The notes under the pieces were generated by a model that was given only the letters and a program-made list of their open reading frames with translations, ran no database searches and was not told where the DNA came from. DNA of 64,000 nucleotides, taken from NCBI GenBank assembly GCA_032622095.1, contig CP136063.1:214973982-215037981 (forward strand). Reading direction: 5' to 3'. A program made the position numbers and the translations under genes. Positions 45,964-56,452 of the stretch are shown here, piece after piece. Every line of letters starts with the position of its first letter. Positions within the stretch are counted from its first letter, which is position 1. This DNA is from Siphonodentalium dalli. Taxonomy: Eukaryota > Mollusca > Scaphopoda > Gadilida > Siphonodentaliidae.

Positions 45964-46008
45964 TTAAGTTACTATGAAGGTCCTTAAATATAACTTATTG
46001 GCAACATA

Positions 46009-46163
46009 TAGTAATGCCCTAATTAAGTAATCAACTCCTTAACCACAGCAGAATTATGGGTAACTTTTCAGGATTTAGTCGGAAATATGGCTTGTTGCCA
46101 TTCATCAGAAAGCTCTCCATAATTCTGCTGTGATTAAGGAGTCGATTACTTAGGGCATTACTG
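46009..46163. mobile_element. D-family element, centre deleted
   Basis: Left end TAGTAATGCCC, right end TTAGGGCATTACTG, TA on both sides. The right arm lacks its inner 60 bp: GAAAGCTCTCC is joined directly to ATAATTCTGCTGTG. Confidence 0.8.
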
Positions 46164-46785
46164 TATAAGCTCACTAAATATATTTGGTCCAGTGCATTTA
46201 TATGAGAAAAAATGCCAAACTAATTGCAACCTTTTTTTTTCTCTGGAATAAGTACATAAACCCTCCATAAACAACATACTAAAAATTTGTTAAAATTGGA
46301 AAAAGGTAAATTGGTGAATTTCGTGAAATAAATTTGGAAATTTTGGTCAAATCATCAATTTTATGGATTTTCATGGATGTATAATCAAAAAACTATTTCA
46401 CAAGTTCTACAAATCATGTCTATTTTGGCTCTTTCAATTTCCTGAATCCAGAACTGAAAACCATTCCCAGATTCATTAAGTATTTTTCGAGTTGTGTGCC
46501 TTCAAAAATACGAGTTTACCTGATTTCGGGGCCTCAATTTCAGAGAATGAACCAAATGCCGTATTTTATGATTAATTATTTAAAAACCTAGAGCAAACTG
46601 AAGTTATTTTTCAGTGTTTTAGTAATTTCCTCACTAGATCAAACACAAAAATTATTAATATGTTCATCTATGGTTTAAATAAGAATGTATTCTCAAACAA
46701 AATGTGTGTTCCATACTATGGGCTTAGTCAAATTTGACTCTGACACAGAACTTGTGTTATGCACCATAAATGCACTGGACTAATT
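46164..46785. other. No gene recognised
   Basis: AT-rich unique sequence without ORFs of interest or assignable repeats. Confidence 0.3.
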
Positions 46786-46975
46786 GTTGAGTGTCTCCTT
46801 GTGGCTCAGTTGGTAAGGTTTATGGCACATCAGGCCAATATAAGCTGCTCCATTTGTATTGAAACTGATTTGAATCATGATAACCATGGAATCGTGGTCT
46901 ACACACATGGAAGGTAACCTTATTATTGTATCTTGGCAAGTTTGTCTTGCGTTCCGGGGGTCGGTGGTTTCTATG
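46786..46975 (+). repeat. Possible tRNA-derived SINE head
   Basis: GTGGCTCAGTTGGTAAGG at 46801-46818 fits a tRNA A box, and GATTTGAATCATG at 46867-46879 is a degenerate B box at tRNA-like spacing. Downstream comes GTAACC and CGGTGGTTTCTATG, part of dispersed repeat I, interrupted by a G element. A working tRNA is excluded because the cloverleaf cannot be completed. Confidence 0.4.
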
Positions 46976-46977
46976 TG

Positions 46978-47190
46978 CAGGGACCAGCCTAGAGGTTTCA
47001 AATTGGGAAAATTCACTTCTCCCTGTTTGTTTATTATGAAGAAGTAGACTGTTATCTGGGAATAGTAATAATGGCTGAAGTTCAATTTACACCCCAACAT
47101 CACCCTTCTATAATCTATAATCCAATAAGATTATGCGACACGAGCCCTTTTATAAAACCATTATAGTGAGAAAGAACACCATTATAATTA
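46978..47190. mobile_element. G-family element, right end missing
   Basis: Starts CAGGGACCAGCCTAGAGG and keeps AAACCATTATAGTGAGAAAG (about 47157-47176), the uninterrupted version of the site occupied by Helitrons in the next G copy. Its sequence ends near 47190 without a right terminus. Confidence 0.7.
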
Positions 47191-47454
47191 ACTAGCTGAA
47201 ACAGCCTTTCTTCAGCGTCGGAGGTGTCTTTGTTCATTAGGAGCCTGTGGGCCCTTTGTGTGATTCACGCATATTTTGATCATTTAAACAGTTTGATTTA
47301 AAAAAAATTATATTTTTTTTAGATTGAGCTCCTTGTTGAAATTTTTTTAAATCAAATTTGTTTTAAACTAACGCCCCGTTATAACCTCTGCCAGGGTACA
47401 CCGAGTCAACACACTCATGAAGCTGGTTCATGATCTGTGAACAAGAAAGGTAAC

Positions 47455-47640
47455 CAGATTCATCAAACCTGGCAATTTGTTAGTTGCTTTTAGGGAATCC
47501 ATGGTTTCTACATGGAGGGGTATCCCAGTGAAATTAATGCTCTGCACGGCCTTTCCTCCAGCTGTAAGACGTCACATGGCAGAGCAACTGAAACAATGAT
47601 AAACCCCAAGTAAACCTAACCCATTTCATTCAAGATTCAT
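47455..47640 (+). repeat. Dispersed repeat I, copy 2
   Basis: CCTGGCAATTTGTTAGTTGC, CATGGTTTCTACATGG and CAGTGAAATTAATG match the repeat at 370-790 and the flanks of the G element at 50432. No coding potential is seen. Confidence 0.5.
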
Positions 47641-47850
47641 CTCGGTGTTGATATTAGTAAATGATTCAATTTCAATATTTGATTCAAACCAGGGACCAGC
47701 CTAGAGAGCGATTTGGGAGACATCTTCTCTATAAAATGTGCCACTTCTCCCTATTTTGGTCCCAGAAGTGAGTTCTCTCTCATATACTAGTATGAATATG
47801 TCCAAATAGCATATTTATAGCATGTTTATTAATTAATGTACTCACTATAA

Positions 47851-48366
47851 TCTCATATATTTTGAAGACCTCTGTTTGTATGTTTGTATGTTTGTATGTA
47901 TATTTGTCTGTCATTTATACAAATCTACGATTCTCAACCGATCGGGACGAAACTTGGTACGTGTGTGTAGTTTGACCAGGCGGTGGACGTTGTCGTATTG
48001 GCGAGCCTGTGCGACGCCCGTGCAGCGCATGCGCAGACGATATCTCGGAAACGGGTGGAGCTATCGACTTGAAATTTGCTATGTGAATGTATCTTGCCCC
48101 GGATACAAATTTTATCGGGTCGCCGAGCCCGTGCGACGCCAGCTTCGCGCATGCGCAGTCGAGATCTCGGAAACGGGTGGAGATATATATCGATTTGAAA
48201 TTTGCAATGTGAATGTATCTTGCCCCGGATACAAATTTTATCGGGTCACCGAGCCCGTGCGACGCCAGCTTCGCGCATGCGCAGACCAGATCTTGGAAAC
48301 GGGTGGAGCTATCGACTGGAAATTTGGTTTTTGAATAGCCCGGACAACGTCGGGCTCATCGGCTAG
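47851..48366 (+). mobile_element. Non-autonomous Helitron, unit 1
   Basis: Starts TCTCATATATTTTGAAGACC directly after A. It ends with a hairpin AGCCCG-GACAACGT-CGGGCT (48337-48356), then CATCGG and CTAG. TC start, 3' hairpin, CTAG end and insertion between A and T are Helitron hallmarks. Inside are about three tandem units of roughly 127 bp (CGCATGCGCAGACCAGATC, GGGTGGAGCTATCGACTTG). The 152-residue ORF here is a translation of these units. Confidence 0.8.
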
Positions 48367-48912
48367 TCTCATATATATTTTGAAGACCTCTGTCTGTATG
48401 TATGTCATTTATACAAATCTACGATTCTCGACCGATCGGGACGAAACTTGGTACGTGTGTGTAGTTTGACCAGGCGGTCGTCGTTGTCGTATTGGCGAGC
48501 CCGTGCGGCGCCCGCTTCGCGCATGCGCAGACAAGATCTCGGAAACGGGTGGAGCTATCGACTTGAAATTTGCTATGTGAATGTATCTTGCCCCGGATAC
48601 GATTTTATCGGGTCGCCGAGCCCGTGCGACGCAAGCTTCGCGCATGCGCAGACCAGATCTCGGAAACAGGTGGAGCTATCGACTTGAAATTTGGTATGTG
48701 AATGTATCTTGCCCCGGATACGAATTTTATCGGGTCGCCGAGCCCGTGCGACGCCAGCTTCGCGCATGCGCAGACCAGATCTCGGAAACAGGGTAGAGCT
48801 ATCGACTTGAAATTTGGTTTTTTAATAGCCCGGACAACGTCTGGCTGGGTAGAGCTATCGACTTGAAATTTGGTTTTTTAATAGCCCGGACAACGTCGGG
48901 CTCATCGGCTAG
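48367..48912 (+). mobile_element. Non-autonomous Helitron, unit 2, head to tail
   Basis: Begins TCTCATATATATTTTGAAG immediately after the CTAG of unit 1 and ends with the same hairpin and CTAG at 48909-48912. It carries the same internal 127-bp type repeats and a duplicated last 60 bp near 48825-48900. Confidence 0.8.
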
Positions 48913-48937
48913 TCTACTATATATTTTGAGACTTCCG

Positions 48938-48971
<34 letters not shown>

Positions 48972-49725
48972 CTTTATAGAATCGAAAACGGCTGCACCGA
49001 TCGAGACCAAACTTCCCATCTAAGGGTAAAAACCCACGGGAATGGTTGTCGCGCCGTTTTGGAGAAGCTCCGAGCACCTGTTCTCCACTCCCAGTCACAA
49101 AAATGACCGTCCTTGGCACTGCGGGGTTAATCGCATTGATAGTTAAAGAACGTTCATATCCGCAGTGTTGTTGATAAAGAGCATATGCGTGTACCGGTAA
49201 TGTGATTCTTACATCTGGGTCCACACGTGAGCGTGACTGTATCCAGACATGAGCGTGTTGTGTGATTCTTACGTACTTAGGGCTTCCTAGGAACGGGGGA
49301 GATTTTCATCGGGTCAGTTTTTCCGCCCGAGGTGATCTTCACCTTGAAACGGGTACCCACAAATGATATATATGTGTGTGTCCTTTATAGACCGAACCGA
49401 TTGAGCTCAAACTTGCTACCTACGGGAAGTGTCATGGACAGGTTAAATTGTGACCCCGACCTGACATTGACCTTGAAAATGATCAATTCAAGGTCAAATC
49501 GGGTCAAATTAAAAAAATTAAATTAAATTAAAAAGGCACAATTAACTCATTGAAAAACAAAAAATTAAATTAAAATTTAAAAAAAAATTAATTAAAAAAG
49601 CCAGTAAATTAAAAAGGCACAATTAACTCAATGAAAAACAAAAAATTAAATTAAAAAATTAATTAAAATAATTAAAAATTGTCATGTTTCTGACGATTGC
49701 CGCCAGTGGTGGGCTAACCTGCTAG
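48913..49725 (+). mobile_element. Different Helitron-like unit 3
   Basis: Begins TCTACTATATATTTTGAG right after unit 2 and probably ends CTAG at 49722-49725, preceded by a CCGCC-AGT-GGTGG hairpin. The interior differs from units 1-2: a TA microsatellite, CGAAAACGGCTGCACCGATC, and an AAATTAAATT-rich tail. It is a second Helitron family sharing the start. Confidence 0.6.
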
Positions 49726-49904
49726 TGGTTTTATAAATGGGATCTTGTGTTGCATAATACTTATTGGATCACAGAAGGCTGATGTTGGGGTGTAAATTGA
49801 ACTTCAGACATTGTTACATCTCCCTGACAACAGTCTACTTCTTCTTAATAACCAAACAGGGAGAAGTGACTTCGCCCTATTTTAAACTTCTGGGCTGGCC
49901 CCTG

Positions 49905-50431
49905 ATTCAAGGTTAAATCCTGGATTTTGCAGGATGCAATGTGCAATACCACAATACAAAAATCAGATGTAAGAAGTGTTAACAGAATCGTCGAGCGATC
50001 TAATCATTCAGGATTTACTGACACCAATATGGCTCATGCATTCAATATGGCAGCAAATATCAGTAAACGATTTGTTCTGAAGGCACCTAATCCGCTAGTG
50101 CAGATTTTTATCCCTATTATGCAACAGCAATTTGAAATTTGATGTTGATTTTGTAACAAGGTTGCTAATATCTTGTGTTTGCCTGTCGACATGCAGTTTT
50201 ACCGGCCGATCAATTTTGATTCTGTTATCACCATCAATCGGTTTGAAAAATCGCACCGGTTTAATTTGTGTGTATTTGTTGCACTTCGGCTTCTTCTGAC
50301 AGGCTTTGATATTTTAACAGCTGATCCGCATTCGCGAAACAATGAGTCAATATTTGCATTTGAAATCTGCCTTCACTTTTGTCTGAATGATTGTTTTTTT
50401 TAATCTGTATAAATTCAAAATGAGTTCTATG
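49905..50431. other. No gene recognised
   Basis: Forward ORFs of 71 and 76 residues (49927-50142, 50173-50403) have no recognisable domain. The remainder is unique. Confidence 0.3.
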
Positions 50432-50774
50432 CAGGGACCAGCATAGAGGTTTCAAATTGGGAGAAGTCAATTCTCCCTGTTTAGTTATTAGGGAGACTTG
50501 GACTGTTAACAGGGAGAAGTCATAATGGCTGAAGTTCAATTTACATCCTTATATCACCCTTATAAGGTATTATGCAACACAAGAACCAATTTATAAATCC
50601 ATTATAGTGAGTAAGAACACCATTATGGTCAGTAAATATACTTTAAATATTCTGTTCGGACATATGCATACTGTTATATATGAGAGAAGTCACTTCTCCC
50701 TGGGACAAAAATAGGGAGAAGTGGCACATTTTTGGGAGAAGATGTCTCCCAAGTCACCATGTAGTCTGGTCCCT
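50432..50774. mobile_element. G-family hAT-type element, uninterrupted
   Basis: Starts CAGGGACCAGCATAGAGG and ends near AGTCTGGTCCCT. GAGAAGTCAATTCTCCC and AGTCACTTCTCCC face each other. At 50590-50613 it keeps ATTTATAAATCCATTATAGTGAG, the empty form of the Helitron site in the 47690 copy. Repeat I words follow on the right (GTGATTTCACTGTGAA). Confidence 0.8.
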
Positions 50775-50862
50775 TGGAGTGATTTCACTGTGAATTTAAC
50801 GGCCTGTGCTGTATATCCTCAGTCAATAATGGAAACCAACCACTTAAAAACAACCTGATATA

Positions 50863-50968
50863 CAGTAATGACTTAATTAATCAACCCCTTAACCACAGCA
50901 TAATTATGGGTAACTTTTCAGGATTTAGTCGGAAATATGGCTTGTTGCCATTCATAGGAAAGCTCTCC
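50863..50968 (+). mobile_element. D-family left half-element
   Basis: TA at 50861-50862, CAGTAATGACTTAATTAATC to GGAAAGCTCTC. It ends at the palindrome centre, as do 24346 and 25105. Confidence 0.75.
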
Positions 50969-51332
50969 CTGATACGATTAATGATACTTTATGATGGCAT
51001 AGTGGTTGAATATGCTCAAGAAGCTATTCTACCCACTCATTCATACAGATAACTAGCACAAAAATATTATTTTGTGCCATCAAAACCTGCGTCCAAGATG
51101 TTTTGCTTGAACCTGAATACCAGTTAATTCGGGGGTATGAATCCCGCGTACGGCTTCAAAACACCCTGAATCCCGCGTACCGAAAAGGGGGGGTGATACC
51201 CTCCAGAATAGATTGACTGATGTCATGATATGGCCTTGATGTTGAAAAGATGATATATTCCAATAAATTTCACCGTTTCAATGCCTATTTTCGAATGCCT
51301 GATATTCTGTAACAGTTTTATTTATTTTTCAG

Positions 51333-51417
51333 GAGTTGAGTATTGAGGACCTGAAGAGTCGCTGTCTGCAGGAGTTAGAGGTGATGTCCAAAAAGAGAAT
51401 CAGGAGGATCCTCTCAG
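51333..51417 (+). CDS. CAAP1: CAAP1 core exon (second half of CAAP domain)
   Basis: Acceptor TTTATTTTTCAG ends at 51332 and donor TCAG/GTATGT follows 51417. This gives 28 codons plus one base (phase 1). The product reads ELSIEDLKSRCLQELEVMS then KKRIRRILS, directly continuing PDVLK of the previous exon. Vertebrate CAAP1 has the same continuation, with a charged helix (SIEEIK), a QELELLSEKK-like segment and ILEG. The exon thus completes the conserved core despite the 23.6-kb intron. The long acidic C-terminal region of CAAP1 is not seen and must lie in later exons, probably outside the window. Confidence 0.88.
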
Positions 51418-51483
51418 GTATGTGAAGACATAAAATTACATACATGTACCTTATCAACACAATTCAAGTGATTTGTGTGGTGG

Positions 51484-52195
51484 TCTGTCATCTGCAGAAT
51501 GAGGTCCCCAGGGGGTGAATTTAGTGATGCCACCTGCACTGCGGTAAGCATCACCAAATTCACCTTCTGGGGACCTCATTCTGCTTAGGCCTCATCTTCT
51601 GGGAAGTATCCTATTTTTTAGTTTTTATACGCCCGTTTGAAAAAAACTGTTGTATTATGTAAATAGGTTGTCCGTCATCCGTCTGTCAATCCGCTTTTGG
51701 TTTCCGGATGATAACTTTAGATTGAATCGAGTGAACTGAACCAAATTTGGTACGTTAGTTTACCACACCAAAATACAGATCAAGTTCGAATATGGGTTTC
51801 GTCCGCATGATTTTGACTGAGTTATGCCCCTTTTTCGACTTAGATTTTACCTGATATGTGGTTTCCAGATGATAACCTCAGATTGAATATTGAGTGAACT
51901 GAATCAAATTTGGTATACAGATCAAGATCAAATATGGGTTCTGTCTACATGCCCCACTCTACTCCAGAAACGGGTGTATTATGCCACGCCCCGGCAGCGT
52001 GCTCTTGTTCCCTTCTGTTCAGTTTCCATATCCCCTAAATTGCATAATCGAGGTGAATAATGGGTGAACATCACCAACTCAACTGGGGAATTTCAATCTT
52101 ATCCTAAGTCTCACATAGCAGTTGAGGCCTAAGCAGAATGAGGTCCCCTCTGAGGACCTCATTCTCCAAAGGACTCATGCACTATTTGCAGGCTA
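51484..52195. mobile_element. E-family element with insertion (next CAAP1 intron)
   Basis: GTCATCTGCAGAATGAGG and both E modules flank a foreign segment at 51622-52010. The E end ACTATTTGCAGGCTAG at about 52195 is weak. Confidence 0.7.
51622..52010. repeat. Insertion with ACGCCCGTTT and GATAAC words
   Basis: Begins near TTTTATACGCCCGTTTGAAA and ends near AAACGGGTGTATTATGCC, weakly inverted. The word GATAACTTTAGATTGAATCG and its neighbour GATAACCTCAGATTGAATA show an internal duplication of about 145 bp. CCGTCATCCGTCTGTC-type words are common in marine-invertebrate repeats. Class unknown. Confidence 0.5.
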
Positions 52196-52248
52196 GTTTT
52201 TGGGTGCCAATTTGGGATATAAATTTAAGCACGGGAACACAGATTTAA

Positions 52249-52533
52249 CCCTTTGAGTGCCAGGTCCGATTTTTGTATCAACCCATATACCCTGTGCCAA
52301 TGCATTCTCTTATATATGCGAGTCGAAAATAGGTCGCCTCGCATATATAAGAGAATGCATTGGCCTAACAATTTTTCATCATTTGTTATTATTTTTTACA
52401 ATTTTTAACAATTTTAATAATTTTTTAACAATCTAAAAAAAATATATATATATATTATTTTTTTATTTTTTTAGGGCCGATTTTACAGACCGTAAATTAG
52501 GGCCGATGAGATCGGCCCCTGGCACTGAAAGGG
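52249..52533. mobile_element. A-family MITE
   Basis: TTAA lies at 52245-52248 and 52534-52537, with standard A ends, one shared hairpin and a shortened interior with an AT microsatellite near 52440-52460. Confidence 0.9.
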
Positions 52534-52537
52534 TTAA

Positions 52538-53226
52538 CAGATAGATATGTTAGACTGTAAACTCTGTTTGGGGGGGATTGGACAATGGTTTGGCAGGTAG
52601 ATGGGTTATCCATTTAACAGGGATATCCTTTCTGTGTGAGGTAACTGGGTAGAATATTTGAATGATTATAGTATTAGTTGAAGGTAAAGGGATCCAAGAC
52701 TTGATGCATGTGTCGGAGAGGTTTTAATGCTCTGCAGAAATCTTTTTAATTTCTTTAAACTCCTCAACAGATGTCGGCTGAGCACTATTTCACCTGAAGA
52801 GCAAACATAGGCCGCTGTAAAGTAAGCGCGATTTAGAAAATCGAACATATGGCTGTTTATTTTCGTAACAGATATTATTAAATTAATGTGAAATTTACTA
52901 GATTTTATTCGCAGACAGACGGACTGATCAGTGGAGTATTTCCCTGGTTACGATGTTTACCTTTCCTGTTTGAACTTGGTACCTGACATCGCCTGATGAG
53001 CTCTCATCGTGGTTTGCACATCAGTTGCGCTGTGATAACGATATCCGCGCAGTGAGTGCACTTTCTTTATGAAATTTAATTCCATTCGTTTTATATTTAC
53101 TCACAGTTTGCTTTTGAACCTTTGATGATTTAATTTTAATTAATCGCTGTTTCCACTCGGATATCATCTCACTTCCTCTTTAAATTAATTCCTAGGTTCA
53201 GATGTTCATCATCAGAATTGAGCATC
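52538..53226. other. No gene recognised
   Basis: Unique sequence. The short reverse ORF at 52666-52848 shows no motif. Confidence 0.3.
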
Positions 53227-53672
53227 TTAGCCTTGAAATAGTGTGCCTGTCATTTGCCGAATGCGATCCCCAGAGTGTGAATTTAAAGAGCACTGCGGGA
53301 TAGCATCAGCAAATGCACTCGTTCTGCATTACATAGGCCTCAACTGCTATGGGAGGCCTAGGATCAGATTGAAGTTTCCCAATTTAAGTTGGTGATGTTC
53401 ACCCATTTATAGTCACTTCAATTATGCATTTTATCTTCTGCAAATTAGGGGATATATAAACTAAAGAGAAGGGAAAAATTTACTAAAAACAATGTAAATT
53501 TGAGACTGTAGATACTTCCCAGAAGATGAGGTCTAATCAGAATTAGGTCCCCAGACACTGCCCCAGAGGGTGAATTTAGTTATTGTATCCTGCTGTGCGG
53601 GGTAGCGTCATTAAATTCACTTTCTGGGGACCTAATTCTGCAAATGTCTGGCACCATATTGTCAAGCCTAAC
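53227..53672. mobile_element. E-family element, full-length form
   Basis: TAGCCTTGAAATAGTGTGCC to ATATTGTCAAGCC, with both modules and the central GAGACTGTAGATACTTCCC. An extra CCCCAGACACTG piece duplicates part of the right module. Confidence 0.75.
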
Positions 53673-54054
53673 TGGAACATGTACAAATGTTATTGGAAAA
53701 ACTGCCCAAATGTTGTAAGATTAAAATTTGGCAAGGGAAGCCTAACTGTCTTAGTATAGCGTTTGTAGAGTTGAGTCTCGTAAGTAAATTGCTTGTTAAG
53801 TATGATAACTTAGGTAATAAGTATTTGGTATACTTCACTATGTTTATAGTTTAGTAGGTTTACTGATTTCGCTTGGGTTAAGCTCTTCAGGTGTTTGTCA
53901 CGATCAGCAATCGATAATTTTTTCTGAGTAAGTGGGTCGAGGTCTTGTGCTCTCGCGTTTATATAGAGAAAAAAAATGCCCAAATGTTGTGTCCACCTTG
54001 CCTTTCAGTGCCTACAACACCAATTTAATGACCTCTACAATTGAGTAGGTTTAA

Positions 54055-54291
54055 CCCTTTGAGTGCCAGGCCGATTTTTGTATCAACCCATATACCCTGT
54101 GCCAATGCATTCTCTTATATATGCGAGTCGACCATAGGTCGCCTCGCATATATAAGAGAATGCATTGGCCTATAAATGTTTTTTTTTTTTTTTACAATTT
54201 TTTACAATTTTAATAATTTATTCTTATATTCTTTAACAGACTTATTGTGTAGGTTTAGGGCTGATGAGATCGGCCCCTGGCACTCAAAGGG
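54055..54291. mobile_element. A-family MITE
   Basis: TTAA at 54051-54054 and TTCA at 54292-54295. The ends are CCCTTTGAGTGCCAGG and CCTGGCACTCAAAGG, with one shared hairpin and a shortened interior. Confidence 0.85.
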
Positions 54292-54295
54292 TTCA

Positions 54296-55265
54296 GAATC
54301 TTAAATAACCAAATAACCAATATTTTAAAGATAAATTATCACTTATATGTGTTTTTATATCTACTTTGTTGCTGTCATCTATAATTGTGTTACATGTTCC
54401 CATCTTGTGCTCAAATAATTTTCCTGAAATATTTTAACCCTTCTGTCAGTATGACGGGGGTCTCAATTCTGGAATAAAATATCCTACGATGGAGAAAATA
54501 AATGGTTGTGTTGTAATTCAGACTGGCGAAGTTCATCTGTGGAGGGGGTGGGGTCACATGGAGGAGTTAAAATTTTCGAGTCTCCATGATTTTGTGGATT
54601 ATTATATAGCATGTTACCTTATCATGTATACCCACCTTTTCATAATGACTGATTTTTATGTGCCAAGTGAACCAAAGGCAAATGGAACAACAAATCACAC
54701 CAGACATGGATGATTTACAGGCAAAAGACAAAATGATCTATTGGTAATACATCGAAAATGACCACAAAAGCTAATAATTGAAAACGTTCTTTATTATCTA
54801 TCGCTTTTAGGACACGGAATCATGGACGTTATTTTTTTAACCAATGCAAAATGTGTTAAAATTTCCACTTTTGAAAGTTAATATCTGGCTCATCTGTCCC
54901 ATCTAATTATTTTCTGGTATATAAAACATACAGATGGTGATTTCATAGTGTCAAATTAGATCTTTAAAATTTATTACTTCGTATCACGATCAAGTTTGAA
55001 CAACCCAAGATTTCCTTGCGATTTCGCTCGTGCGTGTGAATCGTGCTGTGATTAGGATACCATCTAGTGCAAATTGTAATTTCACTGTGAAATTTAATTC
55101 AATTATTACGAATTTAGCTTTCAATTCGAAACATGCACAACTAAAATTTAATTTAATTATGTTTTCCCTGTTATCATCCCTCTTCCACCTCGGAGCTGGC
55201 AGGATGAGAATTCATCCTGCGATAACAAGCATAGCGTTAACCCTCTCAATCTTAACATTAAAGTG
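54296..55265. other. No gene recognised
   Basis: Unique sequence. ORFs at 54489-54713 and 55030-55389 have no domain; the latter ends inside an E element. Confidence 0.3.
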
Positions 55266-55474
55266 CAAGCCTGCAAATAGAGTCTCTGTCATTTGCAGAA
55301 TGAGGTCCCCAGAGGGTGAATTTAGTGATGCTAGCCTGCCATCTAGGAACCTCATTCCGCTTAGGCCTCAACTGCTATTGGAGACCTAGGATAAGATCGA
55401 AGTTCCTCAGTTGAAGTTGGTGATGTTCACCCATTAGTCACCTCGATTATGCAATTTATCTTCTGCAAATTCAG
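55266..55474. mobile_element. E-family left half
   Basis: CAAGCCTGCAAATAGAGTC, then the first module and the ATTAGTCACCTCGATTATGC segment. It stops at TTCTGCAAATTCAGG. A degraded repeat shared with 1195-1345 follows at 55500-55700. Confidence 0.7.
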
Positions 55475-55715
55475 GTTGACCTCCAGATGGCAATCATCAA
55501 ATTTGTTTTGAATTTCGTTAAATTTGGACAAAAATATGAAATTGAATTTAAAGATGAGTTGGCACTGGAAAGTACTTTAATAATTGTTTAAAAATTACCG
55601 TATTTTTGCCTTTTCTGTATTTATGTCAAAACTTCAGACTGAAAAAATTGCCCTTTTCTGGATGATGTTCCCCCCTTGCCATTTGCTTCCAGCACCCCTC
55701 TATTTTTGTGTATAT

Positions 55716-55962
55716 CCTTTTCTATTCTGACTGGGTTCTCCCATTCACTCATAAACATATACATTTGATTGGTCTATTTATTATTCATTTGGAGGGATGT
55801 TCAGGTAATAAGAGCGGACGACAGACAGACTAAAAAGATCATACATGTGCATATGCATTTCTATACATATGTAGGAAATGTTCAGATAATAAGTTCAACA
55901 AATGACCTATAGTCATTTCCTAAGGGAACTACTCATCAATGAGTATTTAGTATAGAAAGTGG
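55716..55962. mobile_element. F-family element, near full length
   Basis: CCTTTTCTATTCTGACTGGG, GGAGGGATGTTCAGGTAATA, the facing GTTCAGATAATAAGTTC words and GAGTATTTAGTATAGAAAG are all in family order. Flanks have lost TTAA. Confidence 0.75.
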
Positions 55963-56044
55963 TAAATTAGCTGAGAACTGAATGTTGAATATGTTTGGGT
56001 TGGAACGAACTACACTCTGTCTAGTGTTGAATTCTAAATTTTAA

Positions 56045-56436
56045 GCCTTTACCCAACAGAAGGGCCCTGTGCCAATGCATTCTCTTATATATGCGAGTCG
56101 ACCATAGGTCGCCTCGCATATATAAGAGAATGCATTGGCTTAACACATTAAAAATTATAAAATTGTTAAAGAATGTAAGAAAAAATGGTAAAAAGTGTTA
56201 AAAAAAGATTTTTTTTAGGCCAATGCATTCTCTTATATATGCGAGGCGACCTATGGTCGACTCGCATATATAAGAGAATGCATTGGCACAGGGCATAACT
56301 GTAACTATCACAATGTGGTCAAGGAGCCGGTTCCAATGATATCCATATGTGTATGGTTCTATTGAGACAGACCGAAGATATTTTAGGCTGTTGAAGCTTT
56401 ATTTGGCCGGTTTTGGCCGGTTTGTTGGGTAAAGGG
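56045..56436. mobile_element. B-family MITE
   Basis: TTAA lies at 56041-56044 and 56437-56440. The ends are GCCTTTACCCAACAG and TGTTGGGTAAAGGG. Its 392 bp are almost identical to the copies at 8825 and 61648, which suggests recent amplification. Confidence 0.9.
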
Positions 56437-56452
56437 TTAATGGTGTCCTTCC

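Larger units (their letters stand above)
47690..49904. mobile_element. G-family hAT-type element containing a Helitron array
   Basis: The ends are CAGGGACCAGCC and GGCTGGCCCCTG. The flanks ATTCAAAC (47682-47689) and ATTCAAGG (49905-49912) agree at 6 of 8 positions. Without the 1875-bp insert the G element is about 340 bp, as at 50432-50774. The split falls in CTCACTATAA/TGGTTTTATAAA. Confidence 0.85.
27770..51332 (+). other. CAAP1: CAAP1 intron 2, 23.6 kb, transposon-filled
   Basis: Begins GTAAAA and ends with a pyrimidine tract (TTTTATTTATTTTTCAG) at 51332. It holds at least 30 recognisable mobile-element copies, including a 1.46-kb hAT, a 2.2-kb Kolobok-like element and a Helitron array. 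No convincing exon of another gene was found inside. Confidence 0.8.

Noticed and set aside
46786-46880. Functional tRNA gene
   Set aside because: A and B boxes are recognisable but acceptor and anticodon stems cannot be paired, so only a SINE-type origin is plausible.
47876-48334. 152-residue ORF with internal repeats
   Set aside because: It is the translation of tandem 127-bp units inside non-autonomous Helitrons; similar ORFs appear on the other strand.
50424-50783. 8-bp duplication around the G element at 50432
   Set aside because: GTTCTATG and the right flank do not match; the right end is mutated or slightly truncated.
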